DNA of 16,660 nucleotides from Bremia lactucae. Lineage: Eukaryota; Oomycota; Peronosporomycetes; Peronosporales; Peronosporaceae. Position 1 is the first letter of the stretch, and the number at the start of each line of letters is the position of its first letter. Made by a program: the position numbers and the translations under genes. This document shows positions 1 to 7,374 of the stretch, piece by piece. Under the pieces are notes generated by a model that was given only the letters and a program-made list of their open reading frames with translations, searched no databases and was not told the origin of the DNA. Location of the stretch: contig NC_090613.1 of NCBI RefSeq assembly GCF_004359215.1, positions 6,015,336-6,031,995 on the forward strand, read 5' to 3'.

Positions 1-1
1 G

Positions 2-280
2 ACTGAACGGACGAAGGTAAGGCAGCCGCGAGTAGGTGGGCGAGATCGCCACTCCTATCGGGCGCCACCTGCACTGATGGATGCGGGTGGGAATCAACGC
101 TTCCTTGTTGGAAGGTTGCTTGCCCACCGCTCCGTGAGGCAAGGGTATCAGATCCTCGTCCAATGGAAAGGTTACCCGAAGAGTTTTGACTCTTGGGAAC
201 CGATCGATACCCTACGTATTGATGTTCCCGGGTTGGTGGCTGCCTATGAAAAGGAGCACCAGCTGAGGCCTCTTCGCTAG
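2..280 (+). CDS. C-terminal end of a Ty3/Gypsy polyprotein with chromodomain (partial at the left edge)
   Basis: The frame is open from base 2, has no start codon in the window and stops at 278-280, so this is the tail of a longer integrase polyprotein. The stretch PPALMDAGGNQRFLV is the usual linker before the chromodomain in Gypsy chromoviruses. The chromodomain follows with the hallmark core ILVQWKGYPKSFDSWEP and then a C-terminal helix (VPGLVAAYEKEHQLRP). Chromodomains of this class bind histone tails and steer integration into chromatin. The ORF is undamaged as far as visible. It lies 1.36 kb upstream of a polypurine tract and LTR on the same strand, so it belongs to the element whose 3' LTR starts at 1637. 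A free-standing host chromodomain protein is much less likely given the linker and context. Confidence 0.88.
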   Translation, partial: TERTKVRQPRVGGRDRHSYRAPPALMDAGGNQRFLVGRLLAHRSVRQGYQILVQWKGYPKSFDSWEPIDTLRIDVPGLVAAYEKEHQLRPLR

Positions 281-374
281 TCTCAGATGGACTAGCAAAA
301 GTAGCGTTGTGAAAAGAAACAGGGGGTACAGTACCGCCCATGATTTCTTTCACACGCAAGCTGGCGAAACTAAT

Positions 375-1529
375 TCACTGCGACCGCTGTTTCATTGCTT
401 CGGAATGCGGGTGAATGCGGCGCAGGAATTCCGCCTCGTATTGGTCGGGCGTTTCATTCGAACGCAACACGACCGGGATCGGGAAAATACGCTCAAGTGA
501 TTTTCCCTGAGCCCTCCATGATTTAAAGACGCCATTATAATTATGTGCGTCTTCGAGAGCGTGCTCTGGGAGCGACGCTCTTGGCCCGTTCAAACGAGGC
601 CATTTTAATGGAGAAGGAATCAGTGATATGTCACCCGTCACATAGCCACGCTCAAAACGACTGGCTTGTGACACCGACTGAGCACGTTCACGTGTCGTCG
701 GCGAAGCTTTAGGCTCCGGATCTTTTATGTCAGAACTATTATGGATAATGGTCTGAGCATAAGGCGTTGTGTTTATACCCAACGGAGGAGCGGCTGCGCC
801 TTTATGGGCAGCGCCCTCATTACCTGTCGATGCGCTATCCAGCGCAGACGACGAGACAGTATCCGTAAATGTTGCTGTCTTCATGTTGTGAGCCATGAGA
901 GAAGTTTGGGATGGGCAATAATGCGCCATCATCCTTCCTCATGAGCTCGTTGTCCGAACCACTACTATGAGGTGACGGCAACGGTGTCGACTCATTGTAG
1001 TCGACAATGAGCGACGGATAAGCATCCTCACTGTTAAAGTGGGATGTACTCTTTAGCCCCATTAATGCGACAGCAGCAATAGCTGTCGGCGTTTCGACCC
1101 AACGGAGGAGCGGCTGCACCTTTATGGGCAGCGCCCTCATTACCTGTCGCTGCGCTATCCAGCGCAGACGACGAGACAGTATCCGTAAATGTTGCTGTTT
1201 TCATGTTGTGAGCCATGAGAGAAGCTTGGATGGGCAATAATGAGCTCGTTGTCCGAACCACTACTATGAGGTGACGGCAACGGTGTCGACTCATTGTAGT
1301 CGACAATGAGCGACGGATAAGCATCCTCACTGTTAAAGTGGGATGTACCCTTTAGCCCTGTTAATGCGACAGCAGCAGTAGCTGTCGGCGTTTCGACTAA
1401 GTCATTGAACGCGGCTGGCGAGTTACAGAGGCGCGTGCGCTTAGTGCGAGTTGAGTGGGCGTCTTCGCAAACGACCCACCAACGTGGCCCCATTTTAGGT
1501 GGCATTCTTGGCGCCATGTCTGGAAACAC
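375..1529 (-). pseudogene. Antisense reading frame between pol and 3' LTR, broken by an internal duplication; function unknown
   Basis: Several overlapping minus-strand frames together look like one protein. It begins at 1529 or, more plausibly, at the internal ATG at 1517 (MAPRMPPKMGPRWWVV), and ends at 375 after a segment rich in charged residues (PDQYEAEFLRRIHPHSEAMK). The reading frame changes inside both copies of a tandem duplication (778-1396) and again at their junction, because unit lengths of 320 and 299 bp are not multiples of three. I recognise no domain. The N-terminal part carries WWVVCEDAHSTRTKRTR and the middle is Ser/Pro/Thr-rich. The start lies about 100 bp from the polypurine tract of the plus-strand Gypsy element. 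It could be an accessory antisense ORF of that element or a captured host gene. I am fairly sure it is no longer functional here. Confidence 0.5.
778..1396. repeat. Two-copy tandem duplication, 320 bp and 299 bp
   Basis: Copy 1 spans 778-1097 and copy 2 spans 1098-1396; both begin CCCAACGGAGGAGCGGCTGC. The copies are nearly identical. Copy 2 lacks 21 bp relative to copy 1, mostly one 20-bp block near 922-942, plus a few substitutions. The duplication lies inside the antisense reading frame and breaks it. Confidence 0.95.
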
Positions 1530-1623
1530 AAGTTGCTAGAGTGGCTGAGTGAACTAGCGGCGCGTGAAGCTGCTCGCAGTTCCTCGCTCCTCTTTGACGA
1601 ATGTAAAATGTAAATTCGTTCTT

Positions 1624-1636
1624 AAAGGGGGGATGG
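1624..1636 (+). mobile_element. Polypurine tract of the left Gypsy element
   Basis: The 13-bp sequence AAAGGGGGGATGG lies directly against the TGTAACGGG start of the LTR at 1637. This is the required position and composition of the plus-strand primer of an LTR retrotransposon. It fixes the left boundary of the 3' LTR and the plus orientation of this element. Confidence 0.8.
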
Positions 1637-1775
1637 TGTAACGGGCTAAAGTTGCCCTAATGTTCCACAGTCCCCGTTGAATACACTTGATGTACTTAAG
1701 GGGATGGTCAAATTACTAGATTTAAGTAATTAGACCCAGCAATCTGGTGTGTTTCACATTGTTTGACCAACCCTT
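1637..1775 (+). mobile_element. 5' part of a Gypsy 3' LTR, same family as the LTR at 15010
   Basis: It starts TGTAACGGGCTAAAGTTGCC and matches 15010-15144 with scattered substitutions and small indels up to the shared CCAACCCTT. The match ends abruptly at 1775, where the other LTR continues for a further 417 bp. The LTR is therefore truncated, or interrupted by the sequence that follows. Confidence 0.85.
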
Positions 1776-2060
1776 GACGCGGTTTATAACGAAGACGGAT
1801 CTGACCACCCTTTTCAAGAATCCCCAGAAGATTCTTGTGGTCACGAACCAGATTCTCATGGTGAATTTGGAGATTCTCATGCTGAATATGGAGATTCTTG
1901 TGCTAAATCTGGAGATTCTCATGTCGGGTCCGAAGATCCTCGCAACCGCGATGAGCTGACGACAGCTCATCACGAATAGCGTGATATTTTCGTTCCTTTA
2001 TCCAACATTGAGTACGCACGTTTCGAACGGTCTTCCAACCGTTCTATACGGTGCGTCCGC
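1776..2060 (-). pseudogene. Fragment of a coiled-coil protein gene, minus strand, with heptad repeats
   Basis: The minus frame from about 2056 downward reads IERLEDRSKRAYSMLDKGTK, then (after a frame change) a row of seven-residue units such as QHENLQI, HHENLVR and DHKNLLG. It then reads GILEKGGQIRLRYKPRQG and reaches the LTR break at 1775. Leucine and isoleucine recur with heptad spacing, as in a coiled coil. One unit carries a TAG where its neighbours have CAG or CAC. The first block is nearly the same as a plus-strand fragment at 3577-3741, so both come from one gene family. Such proteins may be gag-like products of oomycete retroelements, but I do not recognise this one. It is non-functional here. 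Confidence 0.45.
1830..1955. repeat. Six-unit 21-bp tandem repeat encoding heptads
   Basis: Six units of exactly 21 bp begin at 1830, 1851, 1872, 1893, 1914 and 1935, each opening GATTCT or a near variant. Units differ at several sites, yet the length never varies. This keeps a seven-residue period on the minus strand and points to selection on a coiled coil before decay. Confidence 0.85.
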
Positions 2061-2304
2061 ACCGAGTGAAAGGTGCCCCCTGATATTGAAGGTGAAAACA
2101 GGTTTAGAAAATGAATGCTATAGACGACAGGATTTATTTATATTTTATACGTTCTTATCGGCTATAAGGTGGGGTATACAGCAGTTGCAGCGAAGCTACC
2201 TTGCTCCTAAGTCACAGGAAGATTGTTAAGTATCTTGGTCCGCAATCGCCAAGATTGGCGATTGTATCGATCTCTGCTTTATAACTTTAAAGGAACGCTG
2301 ACAA
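2061..2304. other. Non-coding stretch between transposon fragments, with one strong inverted repeat
   Basis: I see no supportable gene here. The stretch is AT-rich and contains a perfect 10-bp stem at 2243-2252 / 2255-2264 with a 2-base spacer (CAATCGCCAA and its complement). It lies between the coiled-coil fragment and the end of the reverse transcriptase fragment. Confidence 0.5.
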
Positions 2305-3280
2305 TTAGTGTTCCATGATCACTTTACATTTTTCAAAAAAAATATGTACTGTCATTTCGGTATAATTGCGCGAGTACTTGTGCGGGTACGCCGCTAACCC
2401 GAGGAACTTTCTAAGTTCCTTGACATCGACTGGCACAGACCAATCGGGTATCGCCTTGATCTTTTCCGGACTCAGGTGCACACCGTATTTACTCACGATG
2501 CGCGCAAGAAGTGATATTTCGCTTGCAGCGAATACACACTTCTTGATATTTGCATACAACTTGTGCTTACACTTAAGTGTAAGAACCTTTTGGACGTGGG
2601 GTATGATGTACTTCAACGTCCGACTTTCCGTTCATGGCTCTGCTATGAACGAAGATATCATCTAAATAACTCGGTTCAAAATTCCACACCGATCGTTACA
2701 GATTGGTTACACATCAGTTGAATGTCGTAGGGGCATTACTAAGTCCCTGTGGCATGACTAGCCACCCCCATAGCATACCGCTTGGGGTGCTTACTGCTGT
2801 GAACGGGATATCCTGTTCACACATAAGGATCTGATAGAATCCATCCATCAGAGCCATCGACGAAAAGATAGTACTATCTGATAAACCGTCAATGGATACG
2901 TCTTTTCGTGGTATCGGCGTTTGAGCCGGTACCGTTGCAGCGTTCAATTTATTTAATGCATGCACAATCCGCCATCCTCCTCTTGCTTCACGCACCCAGA
3001 TGGTCGGGGACCTATGTGAGGAAGTTTATTCCCTCACATTGCCCGCTGCTAAGCGTTAAGCAAAGAATTTGTCATTTGCTACTATTTGTTCACGAGGCAA
3101 TGGCCATTGCTTCATGACACAGTATTTCGAATCTGGGATTAGGTCGATTTCATGTCGAGTGCCTTTATCCTTAGCCTCCCTAACTACCTCAAGCTGTGGT
3201 TGCGCTATTACAGCGAGATATTCTACGAGCGACTCTCCAGTCGATCTAGGACTTTTGCTCTGTCTTTTATAGACAGGATT
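2305..3280 (-). pseudogene. Ty3/Gypsy reverse transcriptase pseudogene
   Basis: Reading the minus strand from 3280 downward gives RT landmarks in order. First is HEIDLIPDSKYCVMKQWPLP before the fingers, then GGWRIVHALNKLNA, IPRKD and the palm segment MDGFYQILM. After these come MPQGLSNAPTTFN, the catalytic YLDDIFVHSRAM (YLDD at 2668-2657), and the thumb with LYANIKKCVFAASE, KAIPDWSVPVDVKELRKFLG and YSRNYTEM. The gene is dead: stops interrupt FFA*RLAAG, VRE*TSS and FN*CVTNL, and at least one further frame change lies near 2620-2700. It would have copied element RNA to DNA. It continues from the gag and linker fragment at higher coordinates on the same strand and ends near 2305 without its RNase H. 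Confidence 0.9.
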
Positions 3281-3568
3281 TCAATTTTTCTTGGATGTTG
3301 CTGTTTGATCAAGTATCCTTGATTCATACCACTCAACGTTTTCGAGTGGTCGAACTTCGCCTCTGCCCGTTGGGCGCTCCGCACATACTGACCCCGACCG
3401 TTTTTTTGAAAGTCCGCCCCGCCGTTGCGATTCGCAACAGCGTCGGATCCGCGTTTCTCTGCTATTCCTAGCGAGAGGTCGGCCTTTTCGCTCAGTGTTT
3501 GTAGGCACTGGCCGTTAGGCACTACACTTTTAGGCGTAGCGGCCAATTTTTTACAGCGGTTGCATTTC
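3223..3568 (-). pseudogene. Gypsy gag zinc-knuckle remnant and gag-RT linker
   Basis: Past the inserted fragment, the minus strand resumes with RKCNRCKK, the first half of a CCHC zinc knuckle. It then continues in one open frame (3546-3223) through ADFQKNGRGQYVRSAQRAEA and ends in LDRLESRS. Just beyond, in another frame, GESLVEYLAVIAQPQLEVV leads into the reverse transcriptase. An aspartic protease (D-S/T-G) is not visible, so the protease segment appears deleted or too decayed to read. Neighbours on both sides are parts of the same element. Confidence 0.55.
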
Positions 3569-4440
3569 CGAACCGTATGTCGGATCTAATGTCGAGGATC
3601 GACAAAATCGATCACTTCCTCCATGATTTGGAGGAGGGATTTGAACACGAGCGCGGAAAGCGTCGCTCGTTGGAGCAGACGATGCAGGCTCACCATATCG
3701 AGCGGTTGGAAGACCGTTCGAAGAGTGCGTACTCCATGTAATCGTTTGTAACTTGAATAGCGAGGTTTCTCGCTCTCTACATACGAGAGATCCATGGGTT
3801 CTGGACCTCCGTTTTCTTGTCGCCTCGGTGGACAAAAACACTGGAGTGGACAAAGCCTGTTTAAGACTCAAGTCCTCCTGTTCCGCTGTAAAGATCGTTG
3901 GTCAAGCGACTTCAATTCTAGCCGAACAGGTGGGTCTTAACACGTCCGTCTGCAAGAACTTTAATAAACACAACCACCTGTGTTTGTCCATCAATTGATG
4001 TGTAACGGTACGACTGACCATACATCGTGTATGTTGGGCATTAGCGTGTAGATCACGCTTGCCATGCTTCAATCTTGGAGCTCGGCGCGAGCCCTGTATT
4101 CGACACATGGCGGCTCAAATACTTGTCTGAGCCGGGTATTAGACCTCATACGACCCAAAGTCTAATGGGTCGCGAAGCTTCAGCCCCAATGCCCAAGATT
4201 TGGCAAGTCCGGCTAAGATGGACATACCAAATTTCACTTTCGTCGCATCATTACTAATACGACGAGCTTCTATAGTATCGTCTAATTCAACGAACCAACT
4301 CAAAAAGAAGTCTCCTTCGACTGCCTTCTAATTAAAGATTTCCATTTTATGCTTCGGGTCGACGCGGAAGCGTCGACCTATTAGCAGCATTCAAATGCTG
4401 CTGATTCAACAGTTCCCTCTGTTGAGCATCCTGTTCTTTC
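3569..4440 (-). pseudogene. Ty3/Gypsy gag pseudogene, interrupted by a foreign insert
   Basis: The minus strand from 4440 reads LKEQDAQQRELLNQQHLNAA, then FFLSWFVELDDTIEARRISN, KVKFGMSILAGLAKSWALGL and LDFGSYEV. Next, after a frame change, come HGKRDLHANAQHTRCMVS, a FIKGLQTDVLRPT-like stretch and EPMDLSYVESEKPRYSSYKR. This is the order of a Gypsy capsid region, followed by the Pro-Met-Asp motif that usually precedes the zinc knuckle. In-frame stops and indels show it is dead. Between KR (about 3743) and the knuckle (KCNRC, about 3568) lies an unrelated insert of about 170 bp carrying an ORF on the opposite strand. Confidence 0.75.
3577..3741 (+). CDS. 54-residue coiled-coil ORF inserted in the gag pseudogene (gene fragment)
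   Basis: ATG at 3577 opens a 54-residue ORF starting MSDLMSRIDKIDHFL and ending IERLEDRSKSAYSM before TAA. It is highly charged, with heptad-like spacing of Leu and Ile, so a coiled coil is likely. The last 14 residues nearly match the minus-strand coiled-coil fragment around 2012-2056, where the protein continues LDKGTK and then heptad repeats. This is therefore probably only the N-terminal piece of a longer protein, truncated when it was copied into the gag. The reading frame is undamaged over its length, unlike the gag around it. Expression is doubtful. Confidence 0.4.
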   Translation: MSDLMSRIDKIDHFLHDLEEGFEHERGKRRSLEQTMQAHHIERLEDRSKSAYSM

Positions 4441-4441
4441 A

Positions 4442-4770
4442 ACACCTCTGTGTGTTTAGAGCCTTGCTGATGAAGCAAGATAACTTAATCTTGGCCCCGT
4501 CGAGTTTGTGTTGAATGAACTCGGCTATGGCCGCATGCTGTTCATCTCTGCCTAGAGTGTACAACGTAGCGCCAACGGCTGGACAGCCTATGACCGAACT
4601 CATTCGTTCGAAAGCTCCATTCAAGGTCACACAAATGAGGCAGCCTTTCACGCGTTGCGGGATATCCCTCTTGAGGGGCTTGAAAGCTCACTCCTTCCCC
4701 CCATCCAACATGTCCATGTTGGATGGAACGTGCGTTGGCCGATGAACGCACTACGAAGTGCTACCAGGTG
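4442..4770 (-). pseudogene. Gypsy RT-thumb / RNase H fragment, minus strand
   Basis: On the minus strand, AVGATLYTLGRDEQHAAIAE followed by FIQHKLDGAKIKLSCFISKALNTQ matches the start of a Gypsy RNase H domain (the usual D-A-S-x-x-A-V-G-A-T-L-Y to F-I-S-K-x-L-N region). The upstream Asp is replaced: the sequence reads GCPAVGAT. The fragment joins gag directly at about 4440, so RNase H stands upstream of gag, the reverse of a normal element. It resembles the plus-strand RNase H at 5216-5380. A perfect 12-bp hairpin lies inside it at 4701-4726. It cannot encode an active enzyme. Confidence 0.6.
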
Positions 4771-5215
4771 TAACGAGGCACATTTCACTAGTACTGATAA
4801 GTACTAGTTAACTTACACTGATTTCAGTGTAGGAGAGGTGCCTCAGAGCGTCTATCAAGCTAAGGGTATTTAGCTAAAAGTCCTAGTCTAAGACACAAGA
4901 ATAGAAAAAGTAAAACTGCATTAATATATTTAGTTTCCTACGTAACGATCTTCGATCTACTTTCTGAGCTTATATATTAAATTCTAACTAAGTATGGCGC
5001 CTTCTTGCGCACCGCACAATCGTGTCTTGTAACGATTGGCGGGGTTGACTTAAACTTAAGTCAACCAATCACTAGAGCTAATGTCTTATTGCATCAATAA
5101 TACCAAATTTGAATATCTTGAAACTAATTAAATAAAAAAATAAAAATAATTTTGTACTTCTTTGCTCATTTTTTCTTATTGGAAATAATAATTGTTTTTC
5201 TTCTTATAGGAAATA
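4769..5215 (-). mobile_element. Gypsy LTR, minus orientation (right edge uncertain)
   Basis: Read on the minus strand, the sequence ends GAAATGTGCCTCGTTACA at 4769. This resembles the end of the plus-strand LTR at 8350 (GAACGGTGCCCCGTTACA) and includes a related hairpin 40-50 bp upstream. Two bases beyond the TACA end, on the minus strand, is TGGTAGCACTTCG, a primer-binding-like site. The other edge is not defined. A CCCCGTTACA at 5235-5244 looks like a terminus but lies inside RNase H coding sequence, so I place the edge before about 5216. The stretch is AT-rich and contains strong stems at 4787-4808, 4812-4833 and 5043-5066. Confidence 0.55.
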
Positions 5216-5804
5216 ATACTTATGTAGCAGGACACCCCGTTACAATGTTGTTCTCTTTAAAAGGATACAAACTATATGCGGCTATCGTTGAGTCCATTCG
5301 ACATAAATTTGATATGGCCAGGGAAAAGAACCCTTGTTTTCACAAGCAAGGATCTGAACAGGCAGAACCCCTTTATATAAAACTTGCAACGACTAAGTTC
5401 ATGTTTTGTCTCTTGGGAGATATTCTCTTCGTCTTTTACTCCGTGCACAATGACGCACGGACCATGCGTCATTGTGCACGGCTGTAAATAGTTCACATCT
5501 CTTAGATATTCTCTTCGTCTTTTACACGGACCATGCGTCATTGTGCACGGCTGTAAATAGTTCACATCTCTTACGAAGAATGACAAGGTGGCTATCTTTC
5601 TTCGCGGAGAAGATCTTCTTTAAGGAATATAAGCCAGCAAGGTTTAATGTCGTCGCAGATGCGATTTCTCGCGGCCCAATTTGTCCCGGCTGTGCCATCA
5701 ACACTGAGTATAAGCCCACAGTTGCAACACTAATTTGTAGTGTTCTGTCCTTACCAGCACTTGACGACTTCAGGAGAGCGTATTTAGAAAAAAAGTTTAA
5801 TAAT
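5216..5804 (+). pseudogene. Ty3/Gypsy RNase H and integrase-linker pseudogene, plus strand
   Basis: The plus strand reads VTMLFSLKGYKLYAAIVES, then IRHKFDMAREKNPC and (shifted) FTSKDLNRQN. It then gives LFVFYTDHASLCTAVNSSHL, RMTRWLSFFAE, and YKPARFNVVADAISRGP at the domain end. YTDHASL and the ADA-SR ending are the C-terminal hallmarks of Gypsy RNase H, which degrades the RNA of the RNA-DNA hybrid. The segment is damaged by a frame change near 5345 and by an 86/70-bp tandem duplication at 5418-5573. The last part (to 5804) is an open frame that would lead to the integrase zinc-binding domain. It is on the opposite strand from the gag-RT pseudogene, so it is a separate element. Confidence 0.8.
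5418..5573. repeat. Tandem duplication, one copy carrying a 17-bp inverted insertion
   Basis: Copy 1 is 5418-5503 (86 bp) and copy 2 is 5504-5573 (70 bp). They share 22 bp at the start and the 48 bp that follow the insertion. Only copy 1 has 17 extra bases at 5440-5456, of which 16 are the exact inverse complement of 5466-5481. This makes a perfect 16-bp stem with a 9-base loop. Confidence 0.95.
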
Positions 5805-5807
5805 TAA

Positions 5808-6720
5808 ATGGATTACCTCAAAAATCTATCCCAACAATCGTTAAAGAGATTGTCGAGATTTTTCGACCGCAATCAGATCGATACACAACACATGTGATCC
5901 TATTCACCATGATTTGCGCTTAGGCATCATGTATGAGTGTCACGATGCATCCCATTACGTCGACACTCCACGAGTGTTCCTAATCACCATGATTTGCGCT
6001 TACGCATCATGTATGAGTACCAATCAGTGGGCATCGTGGACGTGAAAAGTATATCACAGTAAGTCGCGACTTTTACTGGCTTCGACATTACGGGAATATA
6101 CGAAATACATACGTACTTGCGAGGTTTGTCAGAAGGTGTAGTCTAGTCCTTTATCCCGTGCTTCGTTACAACCTCTGTCTGTTCTGGCAGAGTCTTAGGG
6201 TTTAGGGTCTTCGCAGTCCGTGTCAATATACTTTGTCTTCTAATTTTTCCGAAAACGCTTACAAGAATACTGGTATCCTTGTGTTTGTAGATAAGTTCAG
6301 CATGATAATCCAACTTGAGGTTGCAGTCCCGGAGTCAACCACAGCCGAGGGCTGTGCTCGAAAGCTATTTTATCTTCATGGGTTTACCTCGTGAACTGGT
6401 TGCGAATCGAGTTCACCGGATCAAGACGAAGTTTTAGTAATCAGTGGTTCACGCCAAAGTTTTAGTAATCAGTGTTCCATTTACTTGAAACCGACTGAAG
6501 ATGTCAACATCTGACCGTTCTTAAACTGATGGCCCGACAGATCTTAGAAAGCATGCCTCTAAGAGATACTTTGAGTATACGTCTCTTCGCTTACGTTTGG
6601 AGTGAGGTTTTATCGGTGGCAGAATTTCTCACCAGCAACTCGGTGCAAGCATCAACAAAGCATACTACCTGTTTGATGATGTCATAACTCTAATTTAAGG
6701 GAAGGAAGTACTCGCTCGAT
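5808..6720 (+). pseudogene. Ty3/Gypsy integrase pseudogene (zinc-binding and catalytic core remnants)
   Basis: Recognisable pieces appear in order but in changing frames. HDLRLGIMYE is from the zinc-binding domain and is present twice. RTCEVCQKV supplies its Cys pair. After several stops come KNTGILVFVDKFSM and VPESTTAEGCARK of the catalytic core, FYLHGFTS, and later SNSVQASTKHT, matching the usual N-S-x-x-A-S-T-x-x-T-P-F segment. Integrase inserts the element's DNA into the chromosome. Frame changes, stops and two small duplications (5901-6018, 6429-6474) show the copy is dead. It follows the RNase H remnant on the same strand. Confidence 0.75.
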
Positions 6721-6799
6721 CAAAAACCGATCTGGCTCTTGCTCATCACACATTGATTCAACAGTCCGTGCGAAGGATATCAATGTTTATCTAATCAAC

Positions 6800-7374
6800 A
6801 TTAAAGACGACAAATTCAGCAATAGCAATGAGGCTATTGCTGACCTTGGCAATAGAGATGCTGATAGATTCAGCATGGATAATGCTAGTGTGTACAATGA
6901 AGCTCTTACTGAAGAGGAGAACAATATTTCCGCAGTGCGCCTGGGCGCCCTAAAAATAAGAACAAAATCGAGTCAGCAGGTGAATTCCTCTTGGCTCAAG
7001 AAGCAGTGGTCCGATTCCTGCAGAATTTCCTCGCTAATGCTGTGGACCGACAAAAACGGAACGCCGATCAGAATGGAAGACTAAACGTTCTAATTCAAGC
7101 GAACGATCTAATCATACTGTTTAGGGTATAATCTCCCCAAACATGTCGTGACGAAAATAGTCTGTAATAGTTACTAAGTATATCGGCCCGCTTCGTGTAC
7201 AACCCCGCCTAGGCAATGCATTAACGAACGAGCTGCCTCGTAGGATATGCACGCATCGTATGTTGTACGCCGGACGTCTCCGCTCGTACTACCAGTACGA
7301 GGCTTCTTCCGGGCGCGCATCAAACCGCAACGGTTCAAAGTATCCGCCAGAAACTTATGTCCCACGTCCCACGT
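6800..7374 (+). pseudogene. Integrase C-terminal region of the same plus-strand Gypsy element
   Basis: The frame from about 6978 reads ESAGEFLLAQEAVVRFLQNF then LANAVDRQKRNADQNGRLNV and stops at 7129. The next recognisable part, from 7230, is ELPRRICTHRMLYAGRLRSY followed by YQYEASSGRASNRNG, stopping at about 7394. These match the region after the integrase core, where Gypsy polyproteins carry the A-D-x-x-G-R linker and the H-P-x-F-x-V-G-x-L-x-P-Y fold. A frameshift of at least one base separates them. A perfect 9-bp hairpin sits at 6818-6841. No chromodomain can be read after it. Confidence 0.65.

Noticed and set aside
375..1529. Antisense frame as a gag or envelope gene of the left element
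   Set aside because: No capsid, zinc-knuckle, signal peptide or membrane segment is visible, and it is on the opposite strand.
1830..1955. CRISPR-like array
   Set aside because: Units are directly adjacent with no spacers and keep a coding period; the setting is eukaryotic.
1747..1959. 70-codon plus frame with Ile/Leu heptads
   Set aside because: The 21-bp repeat gives heptads in several frames; the minus frame is linked to a homologous coiled-coil segment and is preferred.
5235..5244. CCCCGTTACA as the outer terminus of the LTR at 4769
   Set aside because: It lies inside RNase H coding sequence (GHPVTMLF) that aligns with the minus-strand RNase H fragment on both sides, so the terminus resemblance is chance.
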